Shown: positions 19,512-30,683, counted from the stretch's first letter. The stretch: 64,000 bases of DNA from an uncultured Schlesneria sp. (GCA_903858935.1 CAIOKO010000242.1:1-64000); one strand, 5' to 3'. Translations and numbers: made by a program. The notes: a model not told the origin generated them from the letters alone.

Positions 19512-19610
19512 TTGTTCCGCTGCATCGGAGTCCTCCGACGAGCGGTCTCGTTTCCCATATTTCGGTCGAAGAGCACTGTTTGACCGAGGACGGTCAAACA
19601 GTGGCACAGC
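19512..19610. repeat. Double-hairpin intergenic element, copy B
   Basis: Right hairpin CACTGTTTGACCG-AGGA-CGGTCAAACAGTG perfect at 19574-19603; left half alignable to copy C. Confidence 0.75.
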
Positions 19611-19682
19611 TCTTACGAAGATTGGCAACTCACTCCCTGCGAGCGTTTTGAAAAACCATGCTTGCCAAGGTAGTCTTTATTC

Positions 19683-21758
19683 ATGATTGATTCGTTACCC
19701 ACTACTGGATTGGATTCCACGGTTGTTCCTCCCGCCTCGAATACGGGTGAATCGACAAGCCTTTCGTCATTTGGTTCCCTTGGACGGCAATTTGCAGACG
19801 CGCTGGATCGACTTGAGAAGCAATCCAAACCGCTTCAACTGGAACCGCTGGCCGGTCGCGACTGGTTTGACTTACTCGTTCGTAAACTCCTGCCACAACT
19901 TGAGGATAATCCGCATCTGATCGTGGCGGTTGTGGGGGGGACGAATATTGGCAAGAGTGTCATTTTCAACCATATCGCCGGTTTTCGAGCAAGCTCGAGC
20001 AGTCCGCTCGCCTCGGGAACGAAGCATCCTGTCTGCCTGATCCCCGATGGATTTGCGGCGCGGCACGATTTGCAATCGCTGTTCCCGGCCTTTGAATTGA
20101 GGCCCTGGACTGACAGTGACGAAGCCCTCGCCAGTTACACTGAGCACTGTCTGTTCTGGCGTACGAGTCGTGATGTTCCGCCAAACCTTGTTATCCTGGA
20201 CACACCCGATGTGGACAGCGACGCTCCCATCAATTGGCAACGAGCAGACGCGGTTCGCCAGGCGGCAGATGTGCTTGTGGCGGTTTTAACGCAGCAAAAA
20301 TACAACGACGCGGCGGTCAAACAGTTCTTTCGCAAAGCTGCGGAAGAGGATAAGGCGGCGCTCATCGTCTTTAATCAGGTAGAACTCCCCGAAGACGAGC
20401 CGTATTGGCCGCTTTGGTTAAACACGTTTTGTGGGGAAACCGGTCTTCAACCGGAATTTGTGTATCTCGCCCCCAACGATCGCAAGGCGGCAGAAGCCAT
20501 TCGGTTGAGATTCGAAGAGCGAACCTGGCCGGTCCAACAGCCTGTTTCCGGTTCAGACAGCAAAGGTCAGCCCGTTGCGCCAGCCGCTGAGTCCACTTCA
20601 GCCCCGATTCCAAACCACGCAACGGCACCTGAACCAGTGCAGCTGAGAAGCGTACTTTCCCAGCTTCGTTTCGACGAGATTAAACTGCGGACGCTGCGTG
20701 GTTCATTAAGACGGCTCGTCGCGAACGAGAACGGAGCACCTCACTATTTGCGAGACATTCAACAGCGCTCGCAGCAATTTCGAGGCGCAGCGGAAGTGTT
20801 TGCTTCCCGCAGTCTGATTCGTCATTCTGACTGGCCCGCACCCCCGAATTCGCTGATCGTCGAAGAGATGTGGCACTGGTGGGACAGCCACCGCGAGATC
20901 TGGACTTCCAGCGTTCACGGGTTCTACGCTCATGTTGGTCGATGGATGAGTGGCGGTGTTCGAGTCGTTCGCGAACGCATCTGGGGGCAGCCGGTCCAGC
21001 CTCTTGATGAATATCGTCGGGCCGAATGGGATGCCATCGTTCGCGTGCTTCAGCAGGTTTATGACCAATTGCGAGTCGTCACAACGTTGGGAAACGAGCT
21101 TTTGACCAGTCGACTCGATCGACTTCTCAGCGGAACCACCTGCGAATCTGTCATCGAAAAGCTGAGAAAAGAGCATGACGAATTTGATTTCGAAAAATTG
21201 ATCAATTCGCTGGTTGATACCGAGATGACCGCGATGCGAACTGACCGTGAGAGGTTGTTTAATATCATTCGAAACGCAGACCGAGCCGCTGCTGTGGCTC
21301 GACCCGTGCTGACTCTGTTATTGGCATTTGGTGGCGCGTTCGGTGCGGAACACATGTTAGTCCACGCCGCTTCGCAATCGCTCACCCATGTCGCGGTTGA
21401 TGCGACGGTCGCTGCCGGAACGACTGTTGCCGGAAATGCGGCTGTCGACACGGCGACCAGCGTGCTCAGCCAGGTGAAGGCCTGGCTGTTGCAATTGCAC
21501 CTGAAATTCAAAGCCAGACGCGAAGAATGGTTGACGGCAAAACTTCGAGAACACCTGCTGGGCGACATGGTCGACGAGCTTCACGCGGGAGCGGTCATTC
21601 CGGAATCCGAAGTGTTCCACGAGGTCGAGGGACTGATCAAACAGTTCGAAGACCGTTTGGTTGGTATGATCGGAACAGAGATCTCAACTGACGTTAAGTC
21701 GCGACTCATCAGCCCGACGGCGCCTGAGCTGATTGACGAAAGTACGGTGCGCAAGTGA
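19683..21758 (+). CDS. Dynamin/EngA-like membrane-associated GTPase, uncharacterised
   Basis: P-loop GGTNIGKSVIFN, G3-like LDTPDVDS, atypical G4 FNQVE, long helical C-terminus with hydrophobic VLTLLLAFGGAFGAEHML. Confidence 0.7.
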   Translation: MIDSLPTTGLDSTVVPPASNTGESTSLSSFGSLGRQFADALDRLEKQSKPLQLEPLAGRDWFDLLVRKLLPQLEDNPHLIVAVVGGTNIGKSVIFNHIAGFRASSSSPLASGTKHPVCLIPDGFAARHDLQSLFPAFELRPWTDSDEALASYTEHCLFWRTSRDVPPNLVILDTPDVDSDAPINWQRADAVRQAADVLVAVLTQQKYNDAAVKQFFRKAAEEDKAALIVFNQVELPEDEPYWPLWLNTFCGETGLQPEFVYLAPNDRKAAEAIRLRFEERTWPVQQPVSGSDSKGQPVAPAAESTSAPIPNHATAPEPVQLRSVLSQLRFDEIKLRTLRGSLRRLVANENGAPHYLRDIQQRSQQFRGAAEVFASRSLIRHSDWPAPPNSLIVEEMWHWWDSHREIWTSSVHGFYAHVGRWMSGGVRVVRERIWGQPVQPLDEYRRAEWDAIVRVLQQVYDQLRVVTTLGNELLTSRLDRLLSGTTCESVIEKLRKEHDEFDFEKLINSLVDTEMTAMRTDRERLFNIIRNADRAAAVARPVLTLLLAFGGAFGAEHMLVHAASQSLTHVAVDATVAAGTTVAGNAAVDTATSVLSQVKAWLLQLHLKFKARREEWLTAKLREHLLGDMVDELHAGAVIPESEVFHEVEGLIKQFEDRLVGMIGTEISTDVKSRLISPTAPELIDESTVRK

Positions 21759-21810
21759 GAATTGGGAAATCAGGTTGACCGAAAACGGCTGAAACAGTCG
21801 CTTCCATGAA

Positions 21811-23286
21811 ATGCAGGCCATGATTGATCCGACTCAACATCCCGGTCCAAATACCCGTCTGTTTACGGCAGCTTTCTGTCCAAGTTGCCAGTTTTCCTAT
21901 GTCCCCGAAAACCGATTGCAAGAATGTCCAAGTTGCGGTCAGTTACTGAAATCAGAAGTCGATAGTTTTGGGAATACGATTCTTCATGAAGGAAAAGAAT
22001 CGCACGAAGGAGCAAAGGGTTCCGGCCCCAAAGCATCACAAGCGACAGAAGTCGACCAGCTGATCGGTCAACAACTTGGCGTTTATGATATCGAGGCACT
22101 GCTTGGGGCAGGGGCGATGGGTCGAGTTTACCTGGCACGTCATCGTGATCTGCGGCGAAAATGTGCTCTTAAAATTCTTCCGCCTGCGTTGGCAGAAAGT
22201 GATCCCGCATACGTCACCCGGTTCATGAACGAGGGTCAGGCGGCAGCTGCTTTAAACCACCCCAATATCGTGACTGTCCACGCCATTGGCGAAGAACGAG
22301 GCTACCACTTCATTGAAATGGAATTTGTCGCGGGGCGTTCGCTCAGGGAATTGGTCGAAGAAGATGGTGCACAGACCCCTGTGCGAGCGACCGCCTTGGC
22401 GCTGCGAATCGCTGAAGGGTTGGCGGCTGCGCACATCGCCGGAATTCTCCACCGTGACCTGAAGCCAGATAACGTCATCCTGACTCATCAGGGAGTTCCC
22501 AAGATCACGGACTTCGGCCTGGCGAAAAGTGTTGTCATCAACGCGAAGTCGGATCAGCCAGCAGAATTTGTCGGCACTCCCAGCTTTATGGCTCCTGAAC
22601 TGTTCGAGCACCACCCGGCGACCCAGGCCAGCGATGTGTATGCCTTAGGCGTCTGTTATTTTTTCCTGCTGACCGGCGAACTACCGTTTCACGAAGATAC
22701 GCTAAGCGAATTGATTGAGAGTATCATTCATAAGCCGCTTCCCAGCTTTCGGTCGTTCCAACGGCCAATTCCGATGGAAATGGCCGAATGCGCAGCGATG
22801 CTCTTATCGAAGGCACCACAGAATCGCCCCCGGTCGGGGATTGAAGCCGTACAACTGCTGCAAGCGGTTCTGGGGCAGGCGGAAGATATCGAGAGTCTTT
22901 TGCAGAAGGCTTTTGAGAATCATCCGGAAATTCGTTGGAGTCGGCAGGGTCAGCGTTATCTGATCGACCTGAATTTTTCTAACGGTCGACACCAGGCCGC
23001 TTTTGTCGAACAAAGTGATCATGCGGCCGCAGACAGGCTTTTGAAGATCTCAAGCGTGTGTTGTCCGGCACTTTCGGTTTATTTTGAACCGGCCTTGAGG
23101 CTGAACGCCGAAATTCTGCATGGAGCGCTCGCGATTGCCGAAATCGATAATGAATCCGTTTTTGTAATGGTCGACAACTATCCGCTCGCGACGGTGGACC
23201 CCGAAGAGATCCGACGAAGCGTGCTTGAGGTCGCTCATCGCGCGGATGCGATCGAAAAACTGTTGACAGGACTTGATCTAAATTAA
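21811..23286 (+). CDS. Serine/threonine protein kinase with N-terminal zinc-ribbon-like motif
   Basis: CPSC...CPSC; kinase motifs GAGAMGRVYLARH, HRDLKPDNVIL, DFGLAK, GTPSFMAPE; about 110 aa C-terminal domain. Confidence 0.92.
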   Translation: MQAMIDPTQHPGPNTRLFTAAFCPSCQFSYVPENRLQECPSCGQLLKSEVDSFGNTILHEGKESHEGAKGSGPKASQATEVDQLIGQQLGVYDIEALLGAGAMGRVYLARHRDLRRKCALKILPPALAESDPAYVTRFMNEGQAAAALNHPNIVTVHAIGEERGYHFIEMEFVAGRSLRELVEEDGAQTPVRATALALRIAEGLAAAHIAGILHRDLKPDNVILTHQGVPKITDFGLAKSVVINAKSDQPAEFVGTPSFMAPELFEHHPATQASDVYALGVCYFFLLTGELPFHEDTLSELIESIIHKPLPSFRSFQRPIPMEMAECAAMLLSKAPQNRPRSGIEAVQLLQAVLGQAEDIESLLQKAFENHPEIRWSRQGQRYLIDLNFSNGRHQAAFVEQSDHAAADRLLKISSVCCPALSVYFEPALRLNAEILHGALAIAEIDNESVFVMVDNYPLATVDPEEIRRSVLEVAHRADAIEKLLTGLDLN

Positions 23287-23404
23287 TTGAGAAACGTCTT
23301 GACCGCAGGCTTTTCGCGATCCTATTGTTAAATGTGGGCGAAAATTGATTTCGGTGATCAGCCTTTATTCAAGGCTACGTTCCTTTGCGCAGGACAGTAA
23401 CAGC

Positions 23405-24160
23405 ATGAAGACGTTGATAACCCGATTCGCATGTTCACTAGGACTTGCAGGAGCCGTTACCGTTTTTGCCTCGTCCGAAGCCGTGGCCCAGTCTTTGCGC
23501 GGCGGCGAAATTCGATTTCCGGCCATAGCGTCCGGCGATGAAATGACATCTCAGAATGACCTTTGGGTCATGGACGTTTACTTCAAACCCATGCGATTGA
23601 TTCCCGTCGAGCTGACCGATCCCAAGACCGGTCAGAAAAAGCTCGAATACGTCTGGTACATTGTTTACAGAGGCTTCAATCACAAGCTGGATCAGAAGGG
23701 GAATATCAACGCGCCCGTTAACGATTTAGACTCTCCTGTTGCACCTCAACAGTTCATCCCTGAATTCACACTTGTCGCGACAGACAACGGCCGAAACGAA
23801 ATCTTTCCTGATCAGGTCATCCCCGAAGCACTCGCCGCGATCAATAAACGAGAAAAAGCGAATTATAAAAGTGCCGTCAGCGTTGTCGGGCCGATCCCCG
23901 ACGCGACCGTGCCAGGCAGTCCAGATGAAGTGCCGATCGAAGGTGTCGCCATGTGGCGAGGAATCAACCCTGAAGCCGATCGTTACACCGTCTTCATGAC
24001 GGGCTTTTCCAACAGTATCCGTAAGGTCGAAGGACCTGATGGTTCACCGATTATCCAGACCAAGACGATCATGCAGAAGTACATTCGACGCGGCGATCGA
24101 TTCGATCAACGCGAGCGAGAAATCCTGCTCGACGGCGACACCCAGTGGATTTACCGCTAA
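23405..24160 (+). CDS. Secreted hypothetical protein
   Basis: Signal peptide MKTLITRFACSLGLAGAVTVFASSEAVAQ; no family recognised. Confidence 0.65.
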   Translation: MKTLITRFACSLGLAGAVTVFASSEAVAQSLRGGEIRFPAIASGDEMTSQNDLWVMDVYFKPMRLIPVELTDPKTGQKKLEYVWYIVYRGFNHKLDQKGNINAPVNDLDSPVAPQQFIPEFTLVATDNGRNEIFPDQVIPEALAAINKREKANYKSAVSVVGPIPDATVPGSPDEVPIEGVAMWRGINPEADRYTVFMTGFSNSIRKVEGPDGSPIIQTKTIMQKYIRRGDRFDQREREILLDGDTQWIYR

Positions 24161-24307
24161 CCCCGGCGCAGCCTGTTGATGCGCGTCGGACATGGGTTCA
24201 GAACAGGGGTATCGTTCGCGCGTTGCACGGCATAGCCGGTTTTTGTGCGCGATGGACGGTGGGTGCGGAACAGCGATATCGAACGTGCGTTGATCGGGTT
24301 CAAAAAA

Positions 24308-24406
24308 GGGGGGCGAGTGTTCAAATTTCAAAATTGGCCGGTCAGGCGAATTTGATTGATCATTTGACCCGCTCGGCCAATTTTGAAGCTTAAACACCCG
24401 ACCCCA
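24308..24406. repeat. About 99-bp inverted-repeat element with ~34-nt imperfect arms
   Basis: GGGGGCGAGTGTTCAAATTTCAAAATTGGCCG ... CGGCCAATTTTGAAGCTTAAACACCCGACCCC. Confidence 0.75.
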
Positions 24407-24492
24407 GAACATGACGCCATTCATACTTCAGTTGCACGCAATCTCGCGATCAGCGGTAACTCTGCGGCAGTCGTCGAATTGTTATTCGCTAA

Positions 24493-25740
24493 TCACTTTT
24501 TGACGCTGGCCGGTGGAGTAACATCGTCGCGGCGTTCGAAGACAAGTGGATGGTCAGACTGTGGGTCGGCCACTCGCAAGGCGATCTTCCCGGCAAGGAC
24601 ATCCGTCAGCAAGTCACCGCACACTTCCGCTCGCCAGCCCTGGGTCAATCGGGGGGGCTCACCATCTTTTTCGCTGTAGACATGCCAGCGTACCAGGTGC
24701 CGCAAATCGGCCGTCTTTCCGACCAGTCCCATGGCGACATTCAGCTCGGCACAACGATTTGCGAGAGCCAGTCCAAGCAATTGCCCAACGACCTGTTCGT
24801 CGTGTGCTTTATCTTCGTCCAGCGATTTGGGTAACTGAGGAAGGTCCTCTTTCGGTAAGGCCATTCCCGCAGCCACGCAATCCAACAATGTCGCAGCGGC
24901 GCGCTTGTATTCCGGTCGGTTCATATCTCGGACTGCGAGTAAATCCGATTCGCTGGTTGGACGGCGCTTCGCCAATTCAATCACCAGATCGTCGCGCAAC
25001 ATTTTCCGCATCGGTCGATCTTTGGCCGCCGCTTCGTTTTCGCGCCAGCGATAAACTTCGCGTGCAACCGCTAGTTCACGAGGAGTCAGCCGATGCAGGC
25101 CAGGTAATCGTTGCCAGCTGTCTGGAGATCGCTCAGCGGCGATCTCGTCGATCATCCGCTGAATCTCTGATTCGGCCCAGGAAAGTCGCTTCATTTTTTG
25201 TAACGAAGCCCGCTGCCGTTCGTAGATTTCGAGAACGTGCTGCACATCATCGAGTGCATATTCGAGCTGTGTGGCGGACAACGGACGGCGACGCCAGTCA
25301 GTCCGCGTTTCGCGTCCCTGAGCCGTACGTCCCAGAATTCGTTTGACGAGTGCTTCATAACCCAGGGGAAAGCTTCGCGAACGAAGTCCTTCGGCAATCT
25401 GTACGTCCCACAAGCGTTTGGGGGGCAATTCAACGTGGGTGAAACAGAATCGAACTTCTTCTCGACCACCATGAATAATGACGGTGGTTTTTTCGTCAGC
25501 CATTAACTCCCACCACCGATGATGATCGACTTCGTACGGATCGACCGCAACGCATCGTTCTTTCGTGGCAAATTGAAGGAGGCACAATTCAGGACGATAC
25601 GTGTGCTCCGAGACGAACTCGGTGTCGAATGCAACCAATCCAGACTTTTGGATGTGATCGCACAGATCATCGAAAGCGGATTGTTTGGTAATGAGGGACG
25701 ACGTCATCGACGAAGTAGCCGTGGCTGGAGGGTTTGGCAT
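24493..25740 (-). CDS. rnd: Ribonuclease D-like 3'-5' exonuclease with HRDC domain
   Basis: VAFDTEFVSEHTYRPELCLLQFAT, YALDDVQHVLEIYERQ, HRLTPRELAVAREVYRWRENEAAAKDRPMRKML. Confidence 0.92.
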   Translation of the reverse strand: MPNPPATATSSMTSSLITKQSAFDDLCDHIQKSGLVAFDTEFVSEHTYRPELCLLQFATKERCVAVDPYEVDHHRWWELMADEKTTVIIHGGREEVRFCFTHVELPPKRLWDVQIAEGLRSRSFPLGYEALVKRILGRTAQGRETRTDWRRRPLSATQLEYALDDVQHVLEIYERQRASLQKMKRLSWAESEIQRMIDEIAAERSPDSWQRLPGLHRLTPRELAVAREVYRWRENEAAAKDRPMRKMLRDDLVIELAKRRPTSESDLLAVRDMNRPEYKRAAATLLDCVAAGMALPKEDLPQLPKSLDEDKAHDEQVVGQLLGLALANRCAELNVAMGLVGKTADLRHLVRWHVYSEKDGEPPRLTQGWRAEVCGDLLTDVLAGKIALRVADPQSDHPLVFERRDDVTPPASVKK

Positions 25741-26081
25741 GATTCATTTTCTTGCTTGGCAACACATTGTCTATGGTGGCAAGCTTTTGTGCCACTGGCA
25801 AGCTAGCGCAAAACCCGTACAAATCAGGCTGTTTTGAGATTTCGGAGAACCGAAACCGCTCCGGCGATGACTGCGCTTCCTTTTCTGGCGTCACAACGTC
25901 ACGATTCAGCGAACCCGGTTTTTGTTTTCCATTTGCAAAAACGATTGATCGTGGCGACGCTTCACAACAGGCGGCACCCGTTGCATCGTCGGTCGTGAAA
26001 GGTAAAAAATCCTGGGTTGGGGCAGGGCGAATAGCCAGGAAGATCATTACTACGACGTGACGTTTTTTTGGATAACCAAAC

Positions 26082-27623
26082 ATGCTTCAGGAACGAGCCA
26101 GTGGCGTCCTCCTGCACCCCACTTCGATTCCTACACGATATGGAATCGGTGATCTTGGCCCTCGCGCCCTGGAGTTTATCGACTGGCTTTCCGGCGCAGA
26201 ACAAAGTTACTGGCAGGTGCTGCCATTGTGCCCTACCGATCAGGGTGACTCGCCCTATCAATCCCCTTCCTCCTTTGCAGGCAATCCGCTGTTAATCAGC
26301 CCTGATCTGCTTGCTGCTGATGGCCTTTTGTCTGACGAAGACTTGTCGGCTGCCGCGTTACCCGAGATGGAATACTCGTCGCGAGTCGATTTCCATCAGG
26401 CAGCCGAGCGAAAGTATCAGCTGCTGGAAATCGCAATCAGCAATTTGAGAAAACGACCCAGTGGCGATCCGCTGCAACAGGAATTTACAGCCTTTTGTGA
26501 TCAGCACAGGGACTGGGTCGAAAACCATGCGAAATTCATGGCGCAACGCGGCGCGAATCAAAATCGACAATGGCAGAAATGGACCGAATCCGTTTCCGCT
26601 CCTGAAAGCCCAGTCAATTCTGAACTTGGCGAACGATATGTCGCAGCCCTGATTTTACAGTTCTTTTTCGTCCGCCAATGGCAGCAACTCCGAAAATTTG
26701 CGAGTGACCGCGGGATTCGGATTATCGGCGATATTCCGATTTATGTTTCGCTCGACAGCGTCGATGTCTGGGGGAATCGCTCGCTGTTTCAGCTAAATGA
26801 GCAGGGGGACCCGACTCGAGTGGCCGGGGTTCCACCCGACTACTTCGCCGCGACCGGACAGTTGTGGAACAACCCGCTTTACGACTGGGATGCGATGGAA
26901 CGCGATGGCTTTCGCTGGTGGATCCACCGATTGGAAGCGGTTCTACAGTTTGTCGACCTGGTTCGACTCGACCACTTTCGTGGATTTGAGTCGTATTGGT
27001 CAGTTCCCGCTGGCGAAAAGACCGCGATGAACGGCGAATGGGTTCCTGGCCCTCGGGGTAAGCTGTTGCAGGCGTTATGCAATGCAAAAAGCTCTGAATC
27101 TACAACGTCGGTGACGGTTCCGATCATTGCCGAAGATCTCGGGATGATTACGGAAGAAGTCCATGCGCTGCGCAAAGAGTTCCATTTGCCAGGAATGAAG
27201 GTTTTGCAGTTTCTGTTGCCCGGGGAAGCATGGGACAATACTCGTCCCGAAGATTTCGAACCTAATTCTGTGACATATACCGGCACTCACGACAACGATA
27301 CGACGCTCGGTTGGTTCCGCGAGAAAATTCTGCATAACCACGAACAGCTTGAACGACTGAAACGATATACCCGCTGCGAAGAACACAACATCGCCTGGGA
27401 ATTCATCGAACTCGCCCTGAGATCGGGATCGAAACTGGCCATCGTCCCTCTGCAAGATGCATTATCACTTGGGGCTGACGCCCGCATGAATACCCCGGGA
27501 ACAAGTGGCCCCGACGTCGATAACTGGCGTTGGAAATACGTTCCCGGCATGCTGACCACCGACATTCAGAAGCGTCTGGCTGATCTGACCAGACAATCAG
27601 GGCGATCTCAGCAGAAACACTAA
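26082..27623 (+). CDS. malQ: 4-alpha-glucanotransferase (amylomaltase)
   Basis: RASGVLLHPTSIPTRYGIGDLGPRALEFIDWL, VRLDHFRGFESYWSVPAG, IIAEDLGMIT, YTGTHDNDTTLGWF, MNTPGTSG. Confidence 0.96.
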   Translation: MLQERASGVLLHPTSIPTRYGIGDLGPRALEFIDWLSGAEQSYWQVLPLCPTDQGDSPYQSPSSFAGNPLLISPDLLAADGLLSDEDLSAAALPEMEYSSRVDFHQAAERKYQLLEIAISNLRKRPSGDPLQQEFTAFCDQHRDWVENHAKFMAQRGANQNRQWQKWTESVSAPESPVNSELGERYVAALILQFFFVRQWQQLRKFASDRGIRIIGDIPIYVSLDSVDVWGNRSLFQLNEQGDPTRVAGVPPDYFAATGQLWNNPLYDWDAMERDGFRWWIHRLEAVLQFVDLVRLDHFRGFESYWSVPAGEKTAMNGEWVPGPRGKLLQALCNAKSSESTTSVTVPIIAEDLGMITEEVHALRKEFHLPGMKVLQFLLPGEAWDNTRPEDFEPNSVTYTGTHDNDTTLGWFREKILHNHEQLERLKRYTRCEEHNIAWEFIELALRSGSKLAIVPLQDALSLGADARMNTPGTSGPDVDNWRWKYVPGMLTTDIQKRLADLTRQSGRSQQKH

Positions 27624-27982
27624 AAATATTCGTATAAGTTGCAAGGATCGGGGCCTCAATTCGAGATTCTTCCACGAGACAGGCTCGGATGGCAATAAAA
27701 TCCTGCTATCGGGAGGTTGTCCTCCGGCGGACAATTGTCTTAAATGACTCGTAATTCTGGTTTTGGTGCGGTTTCGAACCATAACGCGGCTTCCCCAAGT
27801 TGCCCGTCGTAGTTAGAATCCCGCGCGACCTTTGTCATGCACAATTCAAGGGCGAATCGTGCAGCCGGGTCATTTTGGTGGATCGTTTTGGAAGAGTTAG
27901 ACTCATCGGCTGCTCTTCGTAGATTCGCGCAATGCTCCAATCGATCGGGGACATTGCCGAACGACTGATAAAGGAGTCAACA

Positions 27983-29707
27983 GTGTTCGTTCGAAAGCTC
28001 GCTCTCTTTTTCATCGCATTGACAGGATTGGCGGTCCAAACCGCAGTCGCTCAATCGGAAGCTCGCATACGGGTTGTCATTCCTAGTGCGACTGCCGTTG
28101 AAGACGATTTGAAATGGTTGATCGAACTGAGTCCGACAGCCGACCTGAAGAAACAATGGAAAAATGTCAAAGAAGGCCTGATTGACGCGTTCACCCAGGG
28201 TGTTGACGAGAAAAAGCCTCTTTCAATTGACCTGGTCTTCCGAAAGGATGAGCTGTCCTACGAATCTCGAATCCCGATTTCGAACCTGCTCGACAAAAAC
28301 AAAGGATTCCTCCCAAGCCTTCGCGGTATGGGATACCTCAATAAACCGGTTGGGCAGGACTTCTACGAGGTTTTTGAGAAGGGAAAGAAGCCTTTCTTCC
28401 TGCGATATGAAAAGGACTACGCCTGGATTGCATCGTTGAAAGAAGCGGTTCCCGCAAACCGTCCAATCCCGATGGCTGACTTGCAGCCGTTGCTTGCTCT
28501 GAACAAAGACGTTGTCGCTGAACTGAAAAATGACTCTGCAGGCCTGGCCAAACGCCGCCAGAACTTTCAAGCACTACGCACACAATTCGAAGCACTGGTC
28601 CGCATCAAGCGGAATGAAGATCCGAATGTCTTTAACCTGCGAAAGCTCTCCACCACTCAACAATTAAACGAAGCGGAACGATTTCTTGTCGAAACCGAAT
28701 CTCTGCAGGCGAGCTGGACCACGAATGCGGTTTCTCCTGCCGGATTCGGAAGAGGCGAATTTTCGCTAACCGCTCTGCCTGAGACCGATCTTCTGAAGAG
28801 CATTGAGCAATTCGCGGTCAAGCCGAGCTATTTTGCGAATGTCAAATTGCACGATAGCCCGATTGCCGTCGGAAGACTGAATTTCCCGCTCGATTCGGTT
28901 CGAGTGGCACACCTGAAAGACTTTTACAAGGCCGTTCGTCCGGTGGTCGAGTCTGAAATCAAGGCAAGACCAGCAGCCACTTACAGCGACGACCAGAAAG
29001 CCGCCACACAGCAAGCCACGACCTCGTTCCTCGATCTTTTGGACGCAGGTTTGGGTCTTGGTGTCGTGGATGCTTTTGCTGACGCTTACGCTTTCGCCCC
29101 GGGGAAAAATGTGCTGGTCTGCGGAATTCGAACGGCTAACGGCAAACAGGCAGACGAGATTGTCAAAATCCTGCCAAAATTGAAATCGGAATGGGAAGTA
29201 AAACTCGATGTTCACGAACATGGCGGAGTCAAGATTCATGAATTGACCGTTCCAAAATCGCGTCTTGAATCGTTTCAGAAGGTCTTCGCAGACAATTCCG
29301 TCATTTACGTCGGGACCAGCCAGGACGCCGTTTGGGGTGCAGTGGGCGCTGATGGTCTGGCGCAATTGAAAACCGCAATCGATCAGGCTGCGCTTCCAGC
29401 TCCCGAGAAGGTTGATCCCGTTGTGGTCAGCTATCAGGTGCAGGTCGCGAAACTCGTGAAACTGGTGGAAGTAATCCAAAAGGAACTTCCCGCAGTGGCT
29501 GGTCTGACGAAAGATCAGCAGCAGCAGAGAAAAGACCTGGAAAAATATCGCAAGCTGGCTCAGGATGCGATGGCAGGATGCGAATCGCTGATGAAGGGCG
29601 AACTACGACGTACCGATAACAAAATCGAAGGCTTCATCGATATGAACGAATGTGTGCTCAAGTACATTGGTTCGATGGTTGCCGACGGGGCGAAGCAGAT
29701 TCAGTAA
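27983..29707 (+). CDS. Secreted hypothetical protein (planctomycete-type)
   Basis: GTG start after GGAG, signal peptide [20 protein letters not shown]; similar layout to the 62267..63838 product. Confidence 0.65.
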   Translation: MFVRKLALFFIALTGLAVQTAVAQSEARIRVVIPSATAVEDDLKWLIELSPTADLKKQWKNVKEGLIDAFTQGVDEKKPLSIDLVFRKDELSYESRIPISNLLDKNKGFLPSLRGMGYLNKPVGQDFYEVFEKGKKPFFLRYEKDYAWIASLKEAVPANRPIPMADLQPLLALNKDVVAELKNDSAGLAKRRQNFQALRTQFEALVRIKRNEDPNVFNLRKLSTTQQLNEAERFLVETESLQASWTTNAVSPAGFGRGEFSLTALPETDLLKSIEQFAVKPSYFANVKLHDSPIAVGRLNFPLDSVRVAHLKDFYKAVRPVVESEIKARPAATYSDDQKAATQQATTSFLDLLDAGLGLGVVDAFADAYAFAPGKNVLVCGIRTANGKQADEIVKILPKLKSEWEVKLDVHEHGGVKIHELTVPKSRLESFQKVFADNSVIYVGTSQDAVWGAVGADGLAQLKTAIDQAALPAPEKVDPVVVSYQVQVAKLVKLVEVIQKELPAVAGLTKDQQQQRKDLEKYRKLAQDAMAGCESLMKGELRRTDNKIEGFIDMNECVLKYIGSMVADGAKQIQ

Positions 29708-29747
29708 GCACCGGTTGCAGCAGCACGATCTCGACGAGGAAATTCTT

Positions 29748-30491
29748 GTGGCGACTTCTGGCGGATTTTTTAGCGACCTCAAAATCCTGTGGCACATGGC
29801 GGTGACAGGAGGCCGAGGCCGGACGCACGAAGAACGACTCGAGAATTTCTATTCCGGTCAAGCGGCTGGCTACGATGCCTTTCGCAAACGGCTGTTGCAC
29901 GGGCGCGAAGAAATGTTCGCGTCGTTGCCATCTGCTCCGGGAGGAATCTGGGTCGATCTGGGTGCTGGTACAGGTGAAAACGCCGAGAATTGGGGGCCTC
30001 GTTTAAACGATTTTTCGAAAGTCTATCTTGTCGATTTATCGACCTCGCTGCTCAAGATTGCTGATCAGAGAATTCAGGCTCGTCAATGGAACAACGTCCA
30101 GACAGTCCATGCGGATGCGACAAAGTTCGTTCCTCCGGAAGGTTCTGCAGACGTCGTCACCTGCTCTTATTCGCTGACGATGATTCCCGACTGGTTTCTG
30201 ACGATCGATCAAGCATTCAAAATGCTGAAGCCAGGCGGAACTTTCGGCGTCGTCGACTTTTTCGTCGCGAGGAAATGGCCAGCCGAGGGTCTAAGGAAGC
30301 ATGCGTGGTCGACAAGAACGTTGTGGCAGGCCTGGTTTGCCAACGATAATGTTTTTCTCAGCCCCGACCACATTCCCTATCTGCAAAGTCGGTTTGAAAC
30401 AGTTTCACTAGATCAAGACCGAGGCACGGTTCCCTACCTGCCGCTCGTTCGAGCACCTTATTACCGATTCGTCGGTCGCAAACCGCTTTAA
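29748..30491 (+). CDS. Class I SAM-dependent methyltransferase
   Basis: [15 protein letters not shown] motif [45 protein letters not shown]. Confidence 0.85.
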   Translation: MATSGGFFSDLKILWHMAVTGGRGRTHEERLENFYSGQAAGYDAFRKRLLHGREEMFASLPSAPGGIWVDLGAGTGENAENWGPRLNDFSKVYLVDLSTSLLKIADQRIQARQWNNVQTVHADATKFVPPEGSADVVTCSYSLTMIPDWFLTIDQAFKMLKPGGTFGVVDFFVARKWPAEGLRKHAWSTRTLWQAWFANDNVFLSPDHIPYLQSRFETVSLDQDRGTVPYLPLVRAPYYRFVGRKPL

Positions 30492-30683
30492 ACACCAATC
30501 CATGGGGGTGTGGCGGACGGCCTGTGCACATGGGTGAGCTACGAATTCAACATAAATTACCAGGGTAAAGGCCCGTTAATCGACATTGCAGGGGCGGTGG
30601 GGTTTCGCAATTTCGGGGTTGGTCGTAGGAACTTGGACACCCGCCCGCGCTTTCTTCCTTACGCTTCGAGCGTCGTAATGCAC

